Notes under the pieces: generated by a model
Seen by the model: only the letters and a program-made list of their open reading frames with translations
Told to the model about the DNA's origin: nothing
Database searches by the model: none
Part shown: positions 1-6,570 of the stretch, one piece after another
How positions within the stretch are numbered: the stretch's first letter is position 1
Layout of the letters: the number at the start of each line of letters is the position of its first letter
Made by a program: the position numbers and the translations under genes
Assembly: GCA_002937525.1 (NCBI GenBank)
Contig: PTKA01000078.1
Span: 1 to 6,696, forward strand
DNA: 6,696 nt
From: Alphaproteobacteria bacterium MarineAlpha10_Bin3
Lineage (GTDB): Bacteria > Pseudomonadota > Alphaproteobacteria > UBA8366 > GCA-2717185
Direction: 5' to 3'

Positions 1-473
1 GCATCGTCCAGCGCATCGTAGGCGACGCGCATATCGGCGAATTCGGTGTCGCCGCCATGTTCTGGAATGACGCGCGCCGACAGCAGGGAATATTTCGACG
101 GCACGGCGCGAAACGAGCTGTCGGAATGCCATAGCCGGTTGCCCAGATTGAACATCCGGTGCCGGTCGTCACGCCCGAACAGCTGGTTATCGCGGTCGAG
201 ATTGGAAATATCGGCCATGATCGGCGCCAGCAGCCGGTCCTCGTTCTTGGTGATGTTGCTGACCTTGTCCGGCATCTCCAGGGCGCCGAAATTGCGGCTG
301 AATTCGGCCTGCTGGGTGTCCGAGATGTTCTGTCCGTGCAACACCAGAACGGCGTAGCGGTCCATGCCGGCTTCAATCGCCGCGGCCTCCTGGACGCTAA
401 GCGGGCGGCGCAGATCGAGGCCATCGACTTCGCCGGCGAAGACGCGGTGGAGCGGTTTGATCGTAACGGTCAT
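1..473 (-). CDS. TfdA/TauD-family 2-oxoglutarate- and Fe(II)-dependent dioxygenase (partial, C-terminus beyond left edge)
   Basis: The first 157 residues are visible, of a family usually about 280-300 long. Enzymes of this family couple decarboxylation of 2-oxoglutarate to hydroxylation of a substrate in the cytoplasm; TfdA itself cleaves 2,4-D this way. Seen here: the HxD iron-binding motif in LWHSDSSF (His116, Asp118) and GGDTEF (140-145), whose Thr contacts 2-oxoglutarate in relatives. MADISN (86-91) and the run to DMRVAYDAL (147-155) resemble TfdA (compared from memory) more closely than TauD. The second iron His and the 2-oxoglutarate-binding Arg would lie outside the window. The ATG at 473 is the natural start, with an N-terminus (TIKPLHRVFAGEVDGLDL) aligned to the family start, though the ribosome site (GGATGACAGC) is weak. 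It lies 75 nt downstream of the SDR gene on the same strand, so it is probably co-transcribed. The substrate is unknown; 2,4-D is only one possibility. Confidence 0.9.
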   Translation of the reverse strand, partial: MTVTIKPLHRVFAGEVDGLDLRRPLSVQEAAAIEAGMDRYAVLVLHGQNISDTQQAEFSRNFGALEMPDKVSNITKNEDRLLAPIMADISNLDRDNQLFGRDDRHRMFNLGNRLWHSDSSFRAVPSKYSLLSARVIPEHGGDTEFADMRVAYDALDD

Positions 474-548
474 GCTGTCATCCGGTTGCCATACCCGATC
501 ATGGCGCGAATTCGCCGCACGGCGCAACCCCGCGCACCGGCATTGGCG

Positions 549-1307
549 CTACATCGCACTGATACCGCCATCGATGATGAGTTCGGTGCCGGTGGTGAAG
601 GTCGATTCGTCGCACGCCAGATAAAGGATCGCATAGGCCACTTCCAGCGGCTGCCCGACCCGGCCAAGCGGGATTTGCCGGGCGAATTTACCGAGCGCCA
701 CGGCTGCGCCGAAGCGTTCCTTGTAGCTGTCCAGAATGGGTGTATCGATGAACGCCGGATGCACCGAATTACAGCGGATATTATAGCCCTTGCGGGCGCA
801 ATGAAGTGCGACCGACTTGCTCAGATGCCGCACCCCGGCCTTGGCCGAATTATACGCCGCCATATTGTGCCCGGCGATGATGCCGGCGATCGACGAGATA
901 TTCACGATCGACCCGCCGCCGCTGGCCGCCATCTTCGCAATGGCGTGCTTGCAGCCCAGAAACACGCCGTCCAGGTCGATGGCATGCACTTTGCGCCATT
1001 CTTCAAGCTCGATATCCTCGACCGACTTGCTCAATCCGATACCGGCGCTGTTGACCAGAACATGCAGGCCGCCGAACGCCGCCATCGTCTGGTCGAGGAC
1101 CGCGATCCATTGGTCCTCGCTGGTGACGTCATGGTCCAGGAAAATCGCGCCATCGCCAATCTCATCGGCAACCGCGCGGCCGCCCTTGACATTGATATCG
1201 GTGACCGCGACGCGCCCGCCCTCGCGCACGAACAACGCCGCCGTCTCCCGCCCGAGCCCCGACGCGCCGCCGGTAATCAGCGCGATCTTGCCCTCCATCC
1301 GTCCCAT
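549..1307 (-). CDS. Short-chain dehydrogenase/reductase (classical SDR), probably NAD-linked
   Basis: A complete 252-residue protein, the usual size of a classical SDR, which oxidises or reduces an alcohol/ketone pair in the cytoplasm. The Rossmann glycine motif TGGASGLG is at 12-19. Asp37 at the end of the second strand (VTDIN) normally selects NAD(H) over NADP(H). DVT is at 60-62, NSAG (in place of the common NNAG) at 86-89, the catalytic Ser at 139 (NISS), and the Tyr152-x3-Lys156 pair in AYNSAK. The protein ends with the typical DGGISAM tail. The Asn of the catalytic tetrad appears to be Asp111 (AIDLDGVFLG). The start at 1307 is supported by AAAAGGAG five bases upstream; an in-frame Met at residue 4 has no such site. 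It sits 41 nt after the DUF4392 gene and 75 nt before the dioxygenase gene, so it likely handles an alcohol or ketone in the same pathway. The substrate cannot be inferred. Confidence 0.95.
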   Translation of the reverse strand: MGRMEGKIALITGGASGLGRETAALFVREGGRVAVTDINVKGGRAVADEIGDGAIFLDHDVTSEDQWIAVLDQTMAAFGGLHVLVNSAGIGLSKSVEDIELEEWRKVHAIDLDGVFLGCKHAIAKMAASGGGSIVNISSIAGIIAGHNMAAYNSAKAGVRHLSKSVALHCARKGYNIRCNSVHPAFIDTPILDSYKERFGAAVALGKFARQIPLGRVGQPLEVAYAILYLACDESTFTTGTELIIDGGISAM

Positions 1308-1311
1308 TACG

Positions 1312-1352
1312 ACTCCTTTTTATAATTCTGATTCATATCGAATTCATGTCAA
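1312..1352 (-). promoter_or_regulatory. Ribosome binding site and possible internal promoter before the SDR gene
   Basis: This gap is noticeably AT-rich compared with its surroundings. On the minus strand it carries a perfect TTGACA (1347-1352, overlapping the stop of the DUF4392 gene). Sixteen bases later comes CAGAAT (1325-1330), four of six matches to the -10 consensus. A strong Shine-Dalgarno AAAAGGAG (1313-1320) precedes the ATG. The ribosome site is convincing. The promoter is weak, because transcription would start almost on top of the ribosome site. It could simply be an intergenic spacer inside one operon. Confidence 0.25.
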
Positions 1353-2365
1353 ACATTGGCATGGGGCGCCGCACCGCCGCTTTCTATGGCGCGCCGCGCC
1401 GTCGTCCAGAGCAGTTCCACCAGGCCAAGATGGGTGGCCAGCGGCAGCCCGTCGGCAGTCGCGTCGAGCCGGCCGGTCGAACCATCGACCAGGCCGATCT
1501 GCGGCGAGGCTTCGAGCAGCCGCCGTTCCAGATCCGGCGTATGAGCCAGTTCCAGATTGCCGGTCAGGACCGCCAGCGCCGCCATGATCGCGTAACAGCC
1601 CCAGTTCGACACACCGCACGGCAGCAGCACGTCGGTGGCGATCTGCGCGCACAGCACCTCGCCATGCGGAATATGCTCGTGCACGGCGGCGCGGACCGCG
1701 CCCATGCCGATCTCGTTGCCGCCATCGCCGACCCCGATGGTGACGATGCCGCGCCGCGCCGCCTCGCTCACGAGGTGATCGAGCCGGGCGCGGCCGGTGC
1801 TGTAATCCTCGCCGCGCGCGTTGCGGTAGGTGCCGTCGGCGCTCAGCCCGGCGCGTTCCACCGAAAAGACCGCCTTGGGGGCCAGATCGTCGATGATGGA
1901 GGCGGCTTGCGCCCGCGCCGCCGCATCGTCGACCTTGCCGCCTTCGACCACGGCGATGGCGGTAAAGCGCGCCATGGCGGTGGCGATCCGCGCCTGTTCA
2001 AGGGTCACGACGTTCAGGCCGGCGACCCGCGTGATCGCGGCCACCTTGTCGCAAATCGGTTCGTCCACCATGATGACCGGAATAGCGTTGAAGCCGATGC
2101 TGACCGCGCGGGCCAGGGCGGCCACGCCGACCGGCCCGTCATTTTCGGCAATCGCGGTGCTGACCCCGGCGCGGGTCAGCGACCCGGTCAGAATCACGAC
2201 ATGGTCGCCGCGCGCCAGACCGGCCAGCGGCCGCGCCGCGGCAAGGCAAAGCGGCTCACCGCACAAATCGCGCGCCGGCTCGTACAGCCCGCCGACCCCG
2301 CGCTGCCCCATATCCAGCCCGGCGATACGGTCGATCAAGTCATACATCACGTCAATCGTAGCCAT
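1349..2365 (-). CDS. DUF4392 / D-glutamate cyclase-like protein (stand-alone domain)
   Basis: A complete 338-residue protein that I recognise as the DUF4392 domain, found in the C-terminal half of mitochondrial D-glutamate cyclase, which converts D-glutamate to 5-oxo-D-proline. Hallmarks visible: TGS (60-62), NDGPVG (75-80), SVERAGLSADGTY (168-180), the glycine-rich acidic motif GDGGNEIGMG (213-222), LLPCGVSNWG (247-256), and VDGSTG with ADGLP near the end (293-308). There is no signal peptide or membrane segment, so it should be cytoplasmic. The N-terminal DUF1445 partner domain of the mitochondrial enzyme is absent. The start at 2365 has GAAAGGA six bases upstream. It is the first gene of the three-gene minus-strand series and is divergent from the cupin gene. 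Bacterial members are mostly uncharacterised, so the family call is strong but the reaction (cyclase, hydrolase or other, on D-glutamate or a related acid) is inference. Confidence 0.85.
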   Translation of the reverse strand: MATIDVMYDLIDRIAGLDMGQRGVGGLYEPARDLCGEPLCLAAARPLAGLARGDHVVILTGSLTRAGVSTAIAENDGPVGVAALARAVSIGFNAIPVIMVDEPICDKVAAITRVAGLNVVTLEQARIATAMARFTAIAVVEGGKVDDAAARAQAASIIDDLAPKAVFSVERAGLSADGTYRNARGEDYSTGRARLDHLVSEAARRGIVTIGVGDGGNEIGMGAVRAAVHEHIPHGEVLCAQIATDVLLPCGVSNWGCYAIMAALAVLTGNLELAHTPDLERRLLEASPQIGLVDGSTGRLDATADGLPLATHLGLVELLWTTARRAIESGGAAPHANV

Positions 2366-2440
2366 GGCCTATCCTTTCGCCGGTGAAACGCGCTAAATCC
2401 CTATCGGCATAGTATGCAGATTACCGCGAAAGGAGCCAAG
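2366..2440. promoter_or_regulatory. Divergent intergenic control region with a short dyad
   Basis: This 75-bp gap separates the divergent DUF4392 and cupin genes and must supply transcription start signals for both unless they come from within genes. It holds the two ribosome sites, one at each end. In the middle is an 11-bp dyad, GCATA-G-TATGC (2407-2417), with one further matching outer pair (2405/2419). TAGTAT (2410-2415) inside it could be a plus-strand -10 element, but I find no good -35 at proper distance on either strand. A regulator binding the dyad could affect both directions. The dyad is short enough to be chance. Confidence 0.35.
2428..2435 (+). promoter_or_regulatory. Ribosome binding site deciding the cupin start
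   Basis: GAAAGGAG, five bases before the ATG at 2441, is close to the ideal Shine-Dalgarno. The in-frame ATG at 2414 has no such site, and the ribosome site itself would lie inside that longer frame, so translation from 2441 is preferred. Confidence 0.8.
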
Positions 2441-2797
2441 ATGCCGATTATCGAACTCGATCAGGTGCCCAAGACGGCGTTTTCCGGCGGCGCGACCTAC
2501 CAGACCCTGGTCGGCGACGACGCCGGGTCGACGCCGATCCGGGTCGGCGTGCAAATATCGCCGCCGGGTTATTCCACCGGCACCCATTCCCATCCCTATC
2601 TGGAAGTCGTCAGCGTGATAGAAGGCGAAGGCGAAGCCTGGATGGACGGCCATGACGGCGTGATTGCAATCGGGCCGGGCTCGACCCTGGCCTTGCCGCC
2701 CGGCGTCAAGCACGGCTTTCGCGTCACCGGCGATACGCCGATGAAAACCTATGGCGTTCATGCGTCGGCGCACCGGATCGTGGACCGCGAAGGTTAA
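2441..2797 (+). CDS. Small single-domain cupin protein
   Basis: A 118-residue protein consisting of one cupin beta-barrel. Cupin motif 1 is present with His49, His51 and Glu55 (GTHSHPYLEVVSVIEGEG). Motif 2 is G80-x5-P86-x-G88-x2-H91 (GSTLALPPGVKHGF). The full 3-His/1-Glu metal-binding set is thus intact, so a metal-dependent enzyme (dioxygenase, isomerase, lyase) or a metal-stabilised sensor are all possible; the family is too varied to choose. No DNA-binding domain, signal peptide or membrane segment is seen. The start is set by the ribosome site; an upstream ATG would add nine residues that do not look like part of the fold. It is divergent from the DUF4392-SDR-dioxygenase genes, which suggests a role in the same pathway. 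Its stop codon overlaps that of the convergent ABC exporter gene. Confidence 0.9.
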   Translation: MPIIELDQVPKTAFSGGATYQTLVGDDAGSTPIRVGVQISPPGYSTGTHSHPYLEVVSVIEGEGEAWMDGHDGVIAIGPGSTLALPPGVKHGFRVTGDTPMKTYGVHASAHRIVDREG

Positions 2798-4608
2798 TCC
2801 GCTTCCACGTCTTCGAGCGTTTCCTGCTGTTTGGCCCACATCGCGGCATAGGCGCCGCCGCGTTCCAGTAAATCGGCGTGGCGGCCGCGCTCGACGATCC
2901 GGCCATGGTCGAGAACCAGAATTTCATCGGCGTCGATCACGGTCGACAGACGGTGGGCGATGACCAGGGTGCTGCGGTCGCTGGACACCTCGCGCAGGCT
3001 TTCCTGGATTTCCTTCTCTGTATGGGTATCGAGCGCCGAAGTCGCCTCGTCGAACAGCAGGATGGCTGGCTGTTTGAGGATCGTGCGGGCGATGGCGACG
3101 CGCTGTTTCTCGCCGCCGGACAGCTTCAGCCCGCGCTCGCCGACGCCGGTCCGGTAGCCGTCGGGCAAAGCGATGATGAAATCATGGATGCGGGCCAGCC
3201 GGGCGGCTTCCTCGACCTGGGCCCGGCTGGCGCCGGTGCGGCCATAAAGAATGTTGTAATAGATCGAATCGTTGAACAGCACCGTATCCTGCGGCACGAT
3301 GCCGATCGCCGCGCGCAGGCTTTCCTGGGTCACCTTGCGGATATCCTGACCATCGATTTTCACGCTGCCGCCGGTCACGTCGTAGAACCGGAACAGGATC
3401 CGGCTCAAGGTCGATTTTCCAGCGCCGCTGGGGCCGACGATGGCGACGGTCCGGCCGGGCGGCACGGTGAAGGAAACGTCGCGTAAGATCGGCCGACGCT
3501 CGTCATAGCCAAAATCGACATGGTCGAAGACCACCTCGCCGCCGGTAATGCGAAGTGGCGGCGCGGCAGGCGCGTCGGTGATTTCGGCTGGAATGTCCAG
3601 TATGTTGAACATCACTTCCATGTCGGTCAGCGACTGGCGGATCTGGCGGTAGACGAAACCAAGAAAATTGAGCGGCAGATAAAGCTGGATCAGATAGGCG
3701 TTCACCAGCACGAAATCGCCAATCGTCATGGTCCCGGCGACGACATCGTTGCCGGCCATGACCGTGACCAGGACCAGCCCGGCGGCGATGATGCCGGCTT
3801 GCCCGACATTGAGCGCCGACAGGCTGATCGTGTTGCGCACGGCGGCCTCTTCATAGCCGCGCATGGCGCCATCGTAGCGCCGCGCTTCATGCGCTTCATT
3901 GCCGAAATACTTGACCGTTTCGTAATTCAGCAGACTGTCGATGGCCTTGGTATTGGCTTCGGTGTCGCGGTTGTTCATCTCTCGCCGGTGGGCGATGCGC
4001 CATTCGGTAATCACCAAAGTGAAGCCGATATAGGAAACAATCGTGACGAAGGTAACCAGCGCGTACCAGACGTCGAACAGGTTCCACAAAATGGCGCAGA
4101 CCAGCAGGATTTCGAGCAATGTCGGCAGAATATTGAACATCGTGAAGGCGAGCACGAACTCGATGCCCTTCACGCCGCGCTCGATCACCCGGCTGAGCCC
4201 GCCGGTCTGCCGGTCGAGATGAAAGCGCAGGCCGAGCGCGTGCAGATGCTCGAAGGTGCGCAGTGCTGCCGCGCGCACCGCGCGCTGGGCGACCCGGGCG
4301 AACACCGCCTCGCGCAACTCCGCGAACCCCACCGCCAGCACCCGCGTTGCGCCATAGGCGAACAGCAACCCCAGCGGCAGCGCGATCACCAGGTTGGTCT
4401 CGCCGGTCAGCATGTCCATGGCGTCCTTGTAGAACAGCGGGACATAGACATTGGCGATCCGCGAGGCGATCATCAGGGCGAAGGCGAAGACCACCCGCCG
4501 GCGCATCGGCCAGTTCCCGGCCGGCCACAGATAGGGCAGCAAAGTCGCCATCGTGCGAAGTTGACGCCCGCCCGCCTTGGGCGATTCATAGAGATTTGCG
4601 TGGTTCAT
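2794..4608 (-). CDS. Atm1-type ABC exporter (fused membrane and ATPase domains)
   Basis: A 604-residue half-transporter that would work as a homodimer in the inner membrane. The membrane domain has about six hydrophobic segments between residues 37 and 320. The signature NYETVKYFGNE (228-238) marks the Atm1/HMT1/ABCB7 group, whose members export glutathione-linked compounds, including metal- or sulfur-related ones. Nearby Arg204/Arg208 (TEWRIAHR) and ALNVGQ (265-270) match the region that lines the glutathione pocket in bacterial Atm1. In the ATPase domain, Walker A GPSGAGKST is at 392-400, the Q-loop Gln at 440, the signature LSGGE at 496-500, Walker B ILLFDE at 516-521, SALD at 524-527 and the H-loop His at 552, all intact. 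The ATG at 4608 gives an N-terminus ahead of LLPYLWP as in relatives; its ribosome site is weak. It follows the antiporter gene by 28 nt and may be co-transcribed. Substrate: glutathione conjugates or persulfides by family, not shown here. Confidence 0.93.
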   Translation of the reverse strand: MNHANLYESPKAGGRQLRTMATLLPYLWPAGNWPMRRRVVFAFALMIASRIANVYVPLFYKDAMDMLTGETNLVIALPLGLLFAYGATRVLAVGFAELREAVFARVAQRAVRAAALRTFEHLHALGLRFHLDRQTGGLSRVIERGVKGIEFVLAFTMFNILPTLLEILLVCAILWNLFDVWYALVTFVTIVSYIGFTLVITEWRIAHRREMNNRDTEANTKAIDSLLNYETVKYFGNEAHEARRYDGAMRGYEEAAVRNTISLSALNVGQAGIIAAGLVLVTVMAGNDVVAGTMTIGDFVLVNAYLIQLYLPLNFLGFVYRQIRQSLTDMEVMFNILDIPAEITDAPAAPPLRITGGEVVFDHVDFGYDERRPILRDVSFTVPPGRTVAIVGPSGAGKSTLSRILFRFYDVTGGSVKIDGQDIRKVTQESLRAAIGIVPQDTVLFNDSIYYNILYGRTGASRAQVEEAARLARIHDFIIALPDGYRTGVGERGLKLSGGEKQRVAIARTILKQPAILLFDEATSALDTHTEKEIQESLREVSSDRSTLVIAHRLSTVIDADEILVLDHGRIVERGRHADLLERGGAYAAMWAKQQETLEDVEAD

Positions 4609-4636
4609 TGCGCTGCTGGAACCAGAAGAATTGGGA

Positions 4637-6328
4637 TCAGAGGTAATAGACCACCAGATACCCGCCAAGCAACACCATCACCCACAGCGCCGCCCCGCCG
4701 ACCGGCCAGGTCCGCGCCATCACGCTGCGCGGACCGTGATAATGAAACACCCGTCCCAGCAGATAGCGCAAGGACGCTTCGCGCCAGCGGTCCAATTCGG
4801 CCCCGGCGTCGCGCAATCCACGCGCCAAACCAGCGATCCATTTCGGCAGCAAGCGGCGGTAAATCCAATCGCTATCGAGGTTGGTCGATGGCGTTTCCAG
4901 CGGATAAAAGCCGTACCGGATCAAGACCGCAAAGGCGAGCGCGGCAAAGGCAAGAAGCTGTAACGACGCGATCACATGGCCAACCGTATAGGGCGTATAA
5001 TCGACCGCAAACGGCAGGATGGCGTAAAGCGGCGCTGGATTGACGCCGATATAGATGCACAAGGCCGCCGCCAAGGCCATCGCCAGCAACATGTTCGCCG
5101 GGGCTTCCTTGACCCGTTTTCCGGAATCATGGGCGAAAAACGCGAAGAATGGAATTTTGATCCCTGAATGGTGGAACACGCCGGCCGACGCGAACAGCAG
5201 TACGGCCCAGGTGAACCAGTATCCTTCCTCGGCCGCCGCGCTAAGGATCATCGATTTGGTGACAAAGCCGCTGAACAAGGGGAAGCCCGAAATCGCCGCC
5301 GCGCCGACAATGCAGAACCCGGTCGTCCAGGGCATGCTTTTGTAAAGGCCGCCGAGTTCGGACCCCTTCATTGTTCCAGTGCGGTACAACACCGCGCCCA
5401 TCGACATGAACAGCAGCGCCTTGTAAATGATGTGCGCGACGGCGTGCGCCACGGTCCCGTTCAGCGACAGCTCGGTACCGATGCCGATGCCAACGACCAT
5501 GAAGCCAAGCTGATTGTTCAGGCTGTAGGCCAGCACGCGCCGCAGGTCGTTTTCGATCACCGCGTAGAAGATCGGGAACGCGGTCATCGCCGCGCCGACC
5601 AAGATCAGCATCTCGGTGCCCGCATAGCCGCGCGCCAGCGCGTAGATCGCCAGCTTCGTCGTGAAGGCGCTGAGGAACACGGTGCCGGTCACGGTGGCTT
5701 CGGGATAGCTGTCCTGCAACCAGTTATGCAGCAGCGGGAACGCCGCCTTGATGCCGAAACTGGCCAGGATGAGCTTGCCGCCAAGACTGTCGATGCCGAT
5801 ATGGCCAAAGGCGATGGAACCGGTATCGGCGACGATCAGCACCGCGCCGGACAGCAACAGGACGCCGGACCCGACCTGGATAATCAGATAGCGCATCCCG
5901 ACCTTGAACGAGCGCTCGGTGCGCACCGCCCAGATCAAAAATACCGATGCAATGGCGGTGAGTTCCCAGAACGCGAACAAAGTAATCAAATCGCCGGCGA
6001 ACACGGCGCAAATCGCCGCACCGGCATAGACCAGCCCGGCCACCTGCTGCACCGTATCCGTGATATGCATCGCATAAATCAGCGATATCAGCACCGCGAG
6101 AAAGAAGACATAGCCAAAAACCAGGCTCAGCCTGTCAACCTGAAACAGCACCTGGGTATAGTCGAAAAACCGGGTTTCGACGTAAGTCCCCGGCGTTATC
6201 TGCATCAACTGCCAAAAGCCGAGCAGCGGCAGTGCCAGCATGAACGCCGCGCGCAGGGGGCCGCGCAGGAACGGCACGACACATGCCCCGGCGATGAGGA
6301 TAAGTCCCGGCGGAACCGCCTCAATCAT
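4637..6328 (-). CDS. MrpD/NuoL-like proton-conducting antiporter subunit
   Basis: A 563-residue integral membrane protein with about 14-15 hydrophobic segments, of the family shared by Mrp Na+/H+ antiporter subunits A and D and complex I subunits NuoL/M/N. Charged residues of the proton path are visible: Glu122 (FWELTA), Lys194 in the broken helix FGIKAAFPLLHNWLQDSYPEA (191-211), Lys225 (TTKLAIYA), Lys303 (IIYKALLF) and Lys358 (GFVTKS). It would exchange cations for protons, or translocate protons as part of a larger complex. After the segment near 453-471 comes a mostly hydrophilic stretch of about 70 residues and a final membrane segment (543-561). The start at 6328 has AAGGAAG six bases upstream and overlaps the preceding small gene by 8 nt. 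Neighbours support an Mrp-like operon rather than complex I. Subunit type (D versus another paralogue) and the ion are uncertain. Confidence 0.9.
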   Translation of the reverse strand: MIEAVPPGLILIAGACVVPFLRGPLRAAFMLALPLLGFWQLMQITPGTYVETRFFDYTQVLFQVDRLSLVFGYVFFLAVLISLIYAMHITDTVQQVAGLVYAGAAICAVFAGDLITLFAFWELTAIASVFLIWAVRTERSFKVGMRYLIIQVGSGVLLLSGAVLIVADTGSIAFGHIGIDSLGGKLILASFGIKAAFPLLHNWLQDSYPEATVTGTVFLSAFTTKLAIYALARGYAGTEMLILVGAAMTAFPIFYAVIENDLRRVLAYSLNNQLGFMVVGIGIGTELSLNGTVAHAVAHIIYKALLFMSMGAVLYRTGTMKGSELGGLYKSMPWTTGFCIVGAAAISGFPLFSGFVTKSMILSAAAEEGYWFTWAVLLFASAGVFHHSGIKIPFFAFFAHDSGKRVKEAPANMLLAMALAAALCIYIGVNPAPLYAILPFAVDYTPYTVGHVIASLQLLAFAALAFAVLIRYGFYPLETPSTNLDSDWIYRRLLPKWIAGLARGLRDAGAELDRWREASLRYLLGRVFHYHGPRSVMARTWPVGGAALWVMVLLGGYLVVYYL

Positions 6329-6569
6329 AGTAATCTTCCTTGCGCATCAGCAAACGGCGCAATTCCTTGGCCGAAAGCACCAGACCGACGCTGAAGAAAA
6401 ACCCGAATATCGCATAGAATCCAAACCAGGCTTCGACCGCGAAAGTGGGATGTTTCTCGTACAGGGCGTCGGCGAAAAACAGCAGCCCGCACAGCACGCA
6501 CAACGCCCAAAAGACCTTGCCAGCCCTTCCCGGCCGGTCGAGCCAGTATTTCCGCTCGCCTTGCTTCAT
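6321..6569 (-). CDS. Small two-helix membrane protein of the antiporter operon
   Basis: An 82-residue protein with two hydrophobic segments, roughly 18-36 (KVFWALCVLCGLLFFADAL) and 46-67 (EAWFGFYAIFGFFFSVGLVL). It has basic, charged ends and finishes with RRLLMRKEDYYD. I cannot assign it to a named Mrp subunit (it does not look like MrpC, E, F or G). Its place between two MrpD-like genes makes an accessory or assembly subunit of the complex the simplest inference. The start at 6569 has GGAGG five bases upstream and follows the previous gene's stop by one base. Its own stop lies inside the start of the next gene (8-nt overlap), so all three are probably translationally coupled. The compact packing and ribosome site make it a real gene; its function is unknown. 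Confidence 0.8.
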   Translation of the reverse strand: MKQGERKYWLDRPGRAGKVFWALCVLCGLLFFADALYEKHPTFAVEAWFGFYAIFGFFFSVGLVLSAKELRRLLMRKEDYYD

Positions 6570-6570
6570 G

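Noticed and set aside
474..548. Palindrome GCGAATTCGC (506-515) and nearby GC repeats as a terminator between the SDR and dioxygenase genes
   Set aside because: A perfect palindrome with no loop and no following T-run does not make a rho-independent terminator; I see no other signal in this gap.
159..1325. Long plus-strand open frame opposite the SDR and dioxygenase genes
   Set aside because: Its product is rich in Arg, Ala, Asp and His with no family motif, while the minus strand has recognised domains; it is a shadow of GC-rich codon use.
1346..2386. Long plus-strand open frame opposite the DUF4392 gene
   Set aside because: Low-complexity Arg/Gly/Asp/His-rich translation without motifs or a ribosome site; the minus-strand gene is clearly real.
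2414..2440. Upstream ATG extending the cupin by nine residues
   Set aside because: No ribosome site precedes it, whereas a near-ideal one precedes the ATG at 2441.
4609..4668. Upstream TTG start extending the ABC exporter by 20 residues
   Set aside because: It would overlap the end of the antiporter gene, uses a rare start codon, lacks a good ribosome site and adds Ser/Asn-rich residues unlike the family N-terminus.
3520..5043. 507-codon plus-strand open frame opposite the ABC exporter and antiporter
   Set aside because: It spans the antisense of two different genes and the gap between them and shows no domain, so it is a chance frame.
5168..6394. 408-codon plus-strand open frame opposite the antiporter gene
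   Set aside because: The polar, Gln/Arg/His-rich product is what the reverse of a hydrophobic membrane protein gene gives; no motif seen.
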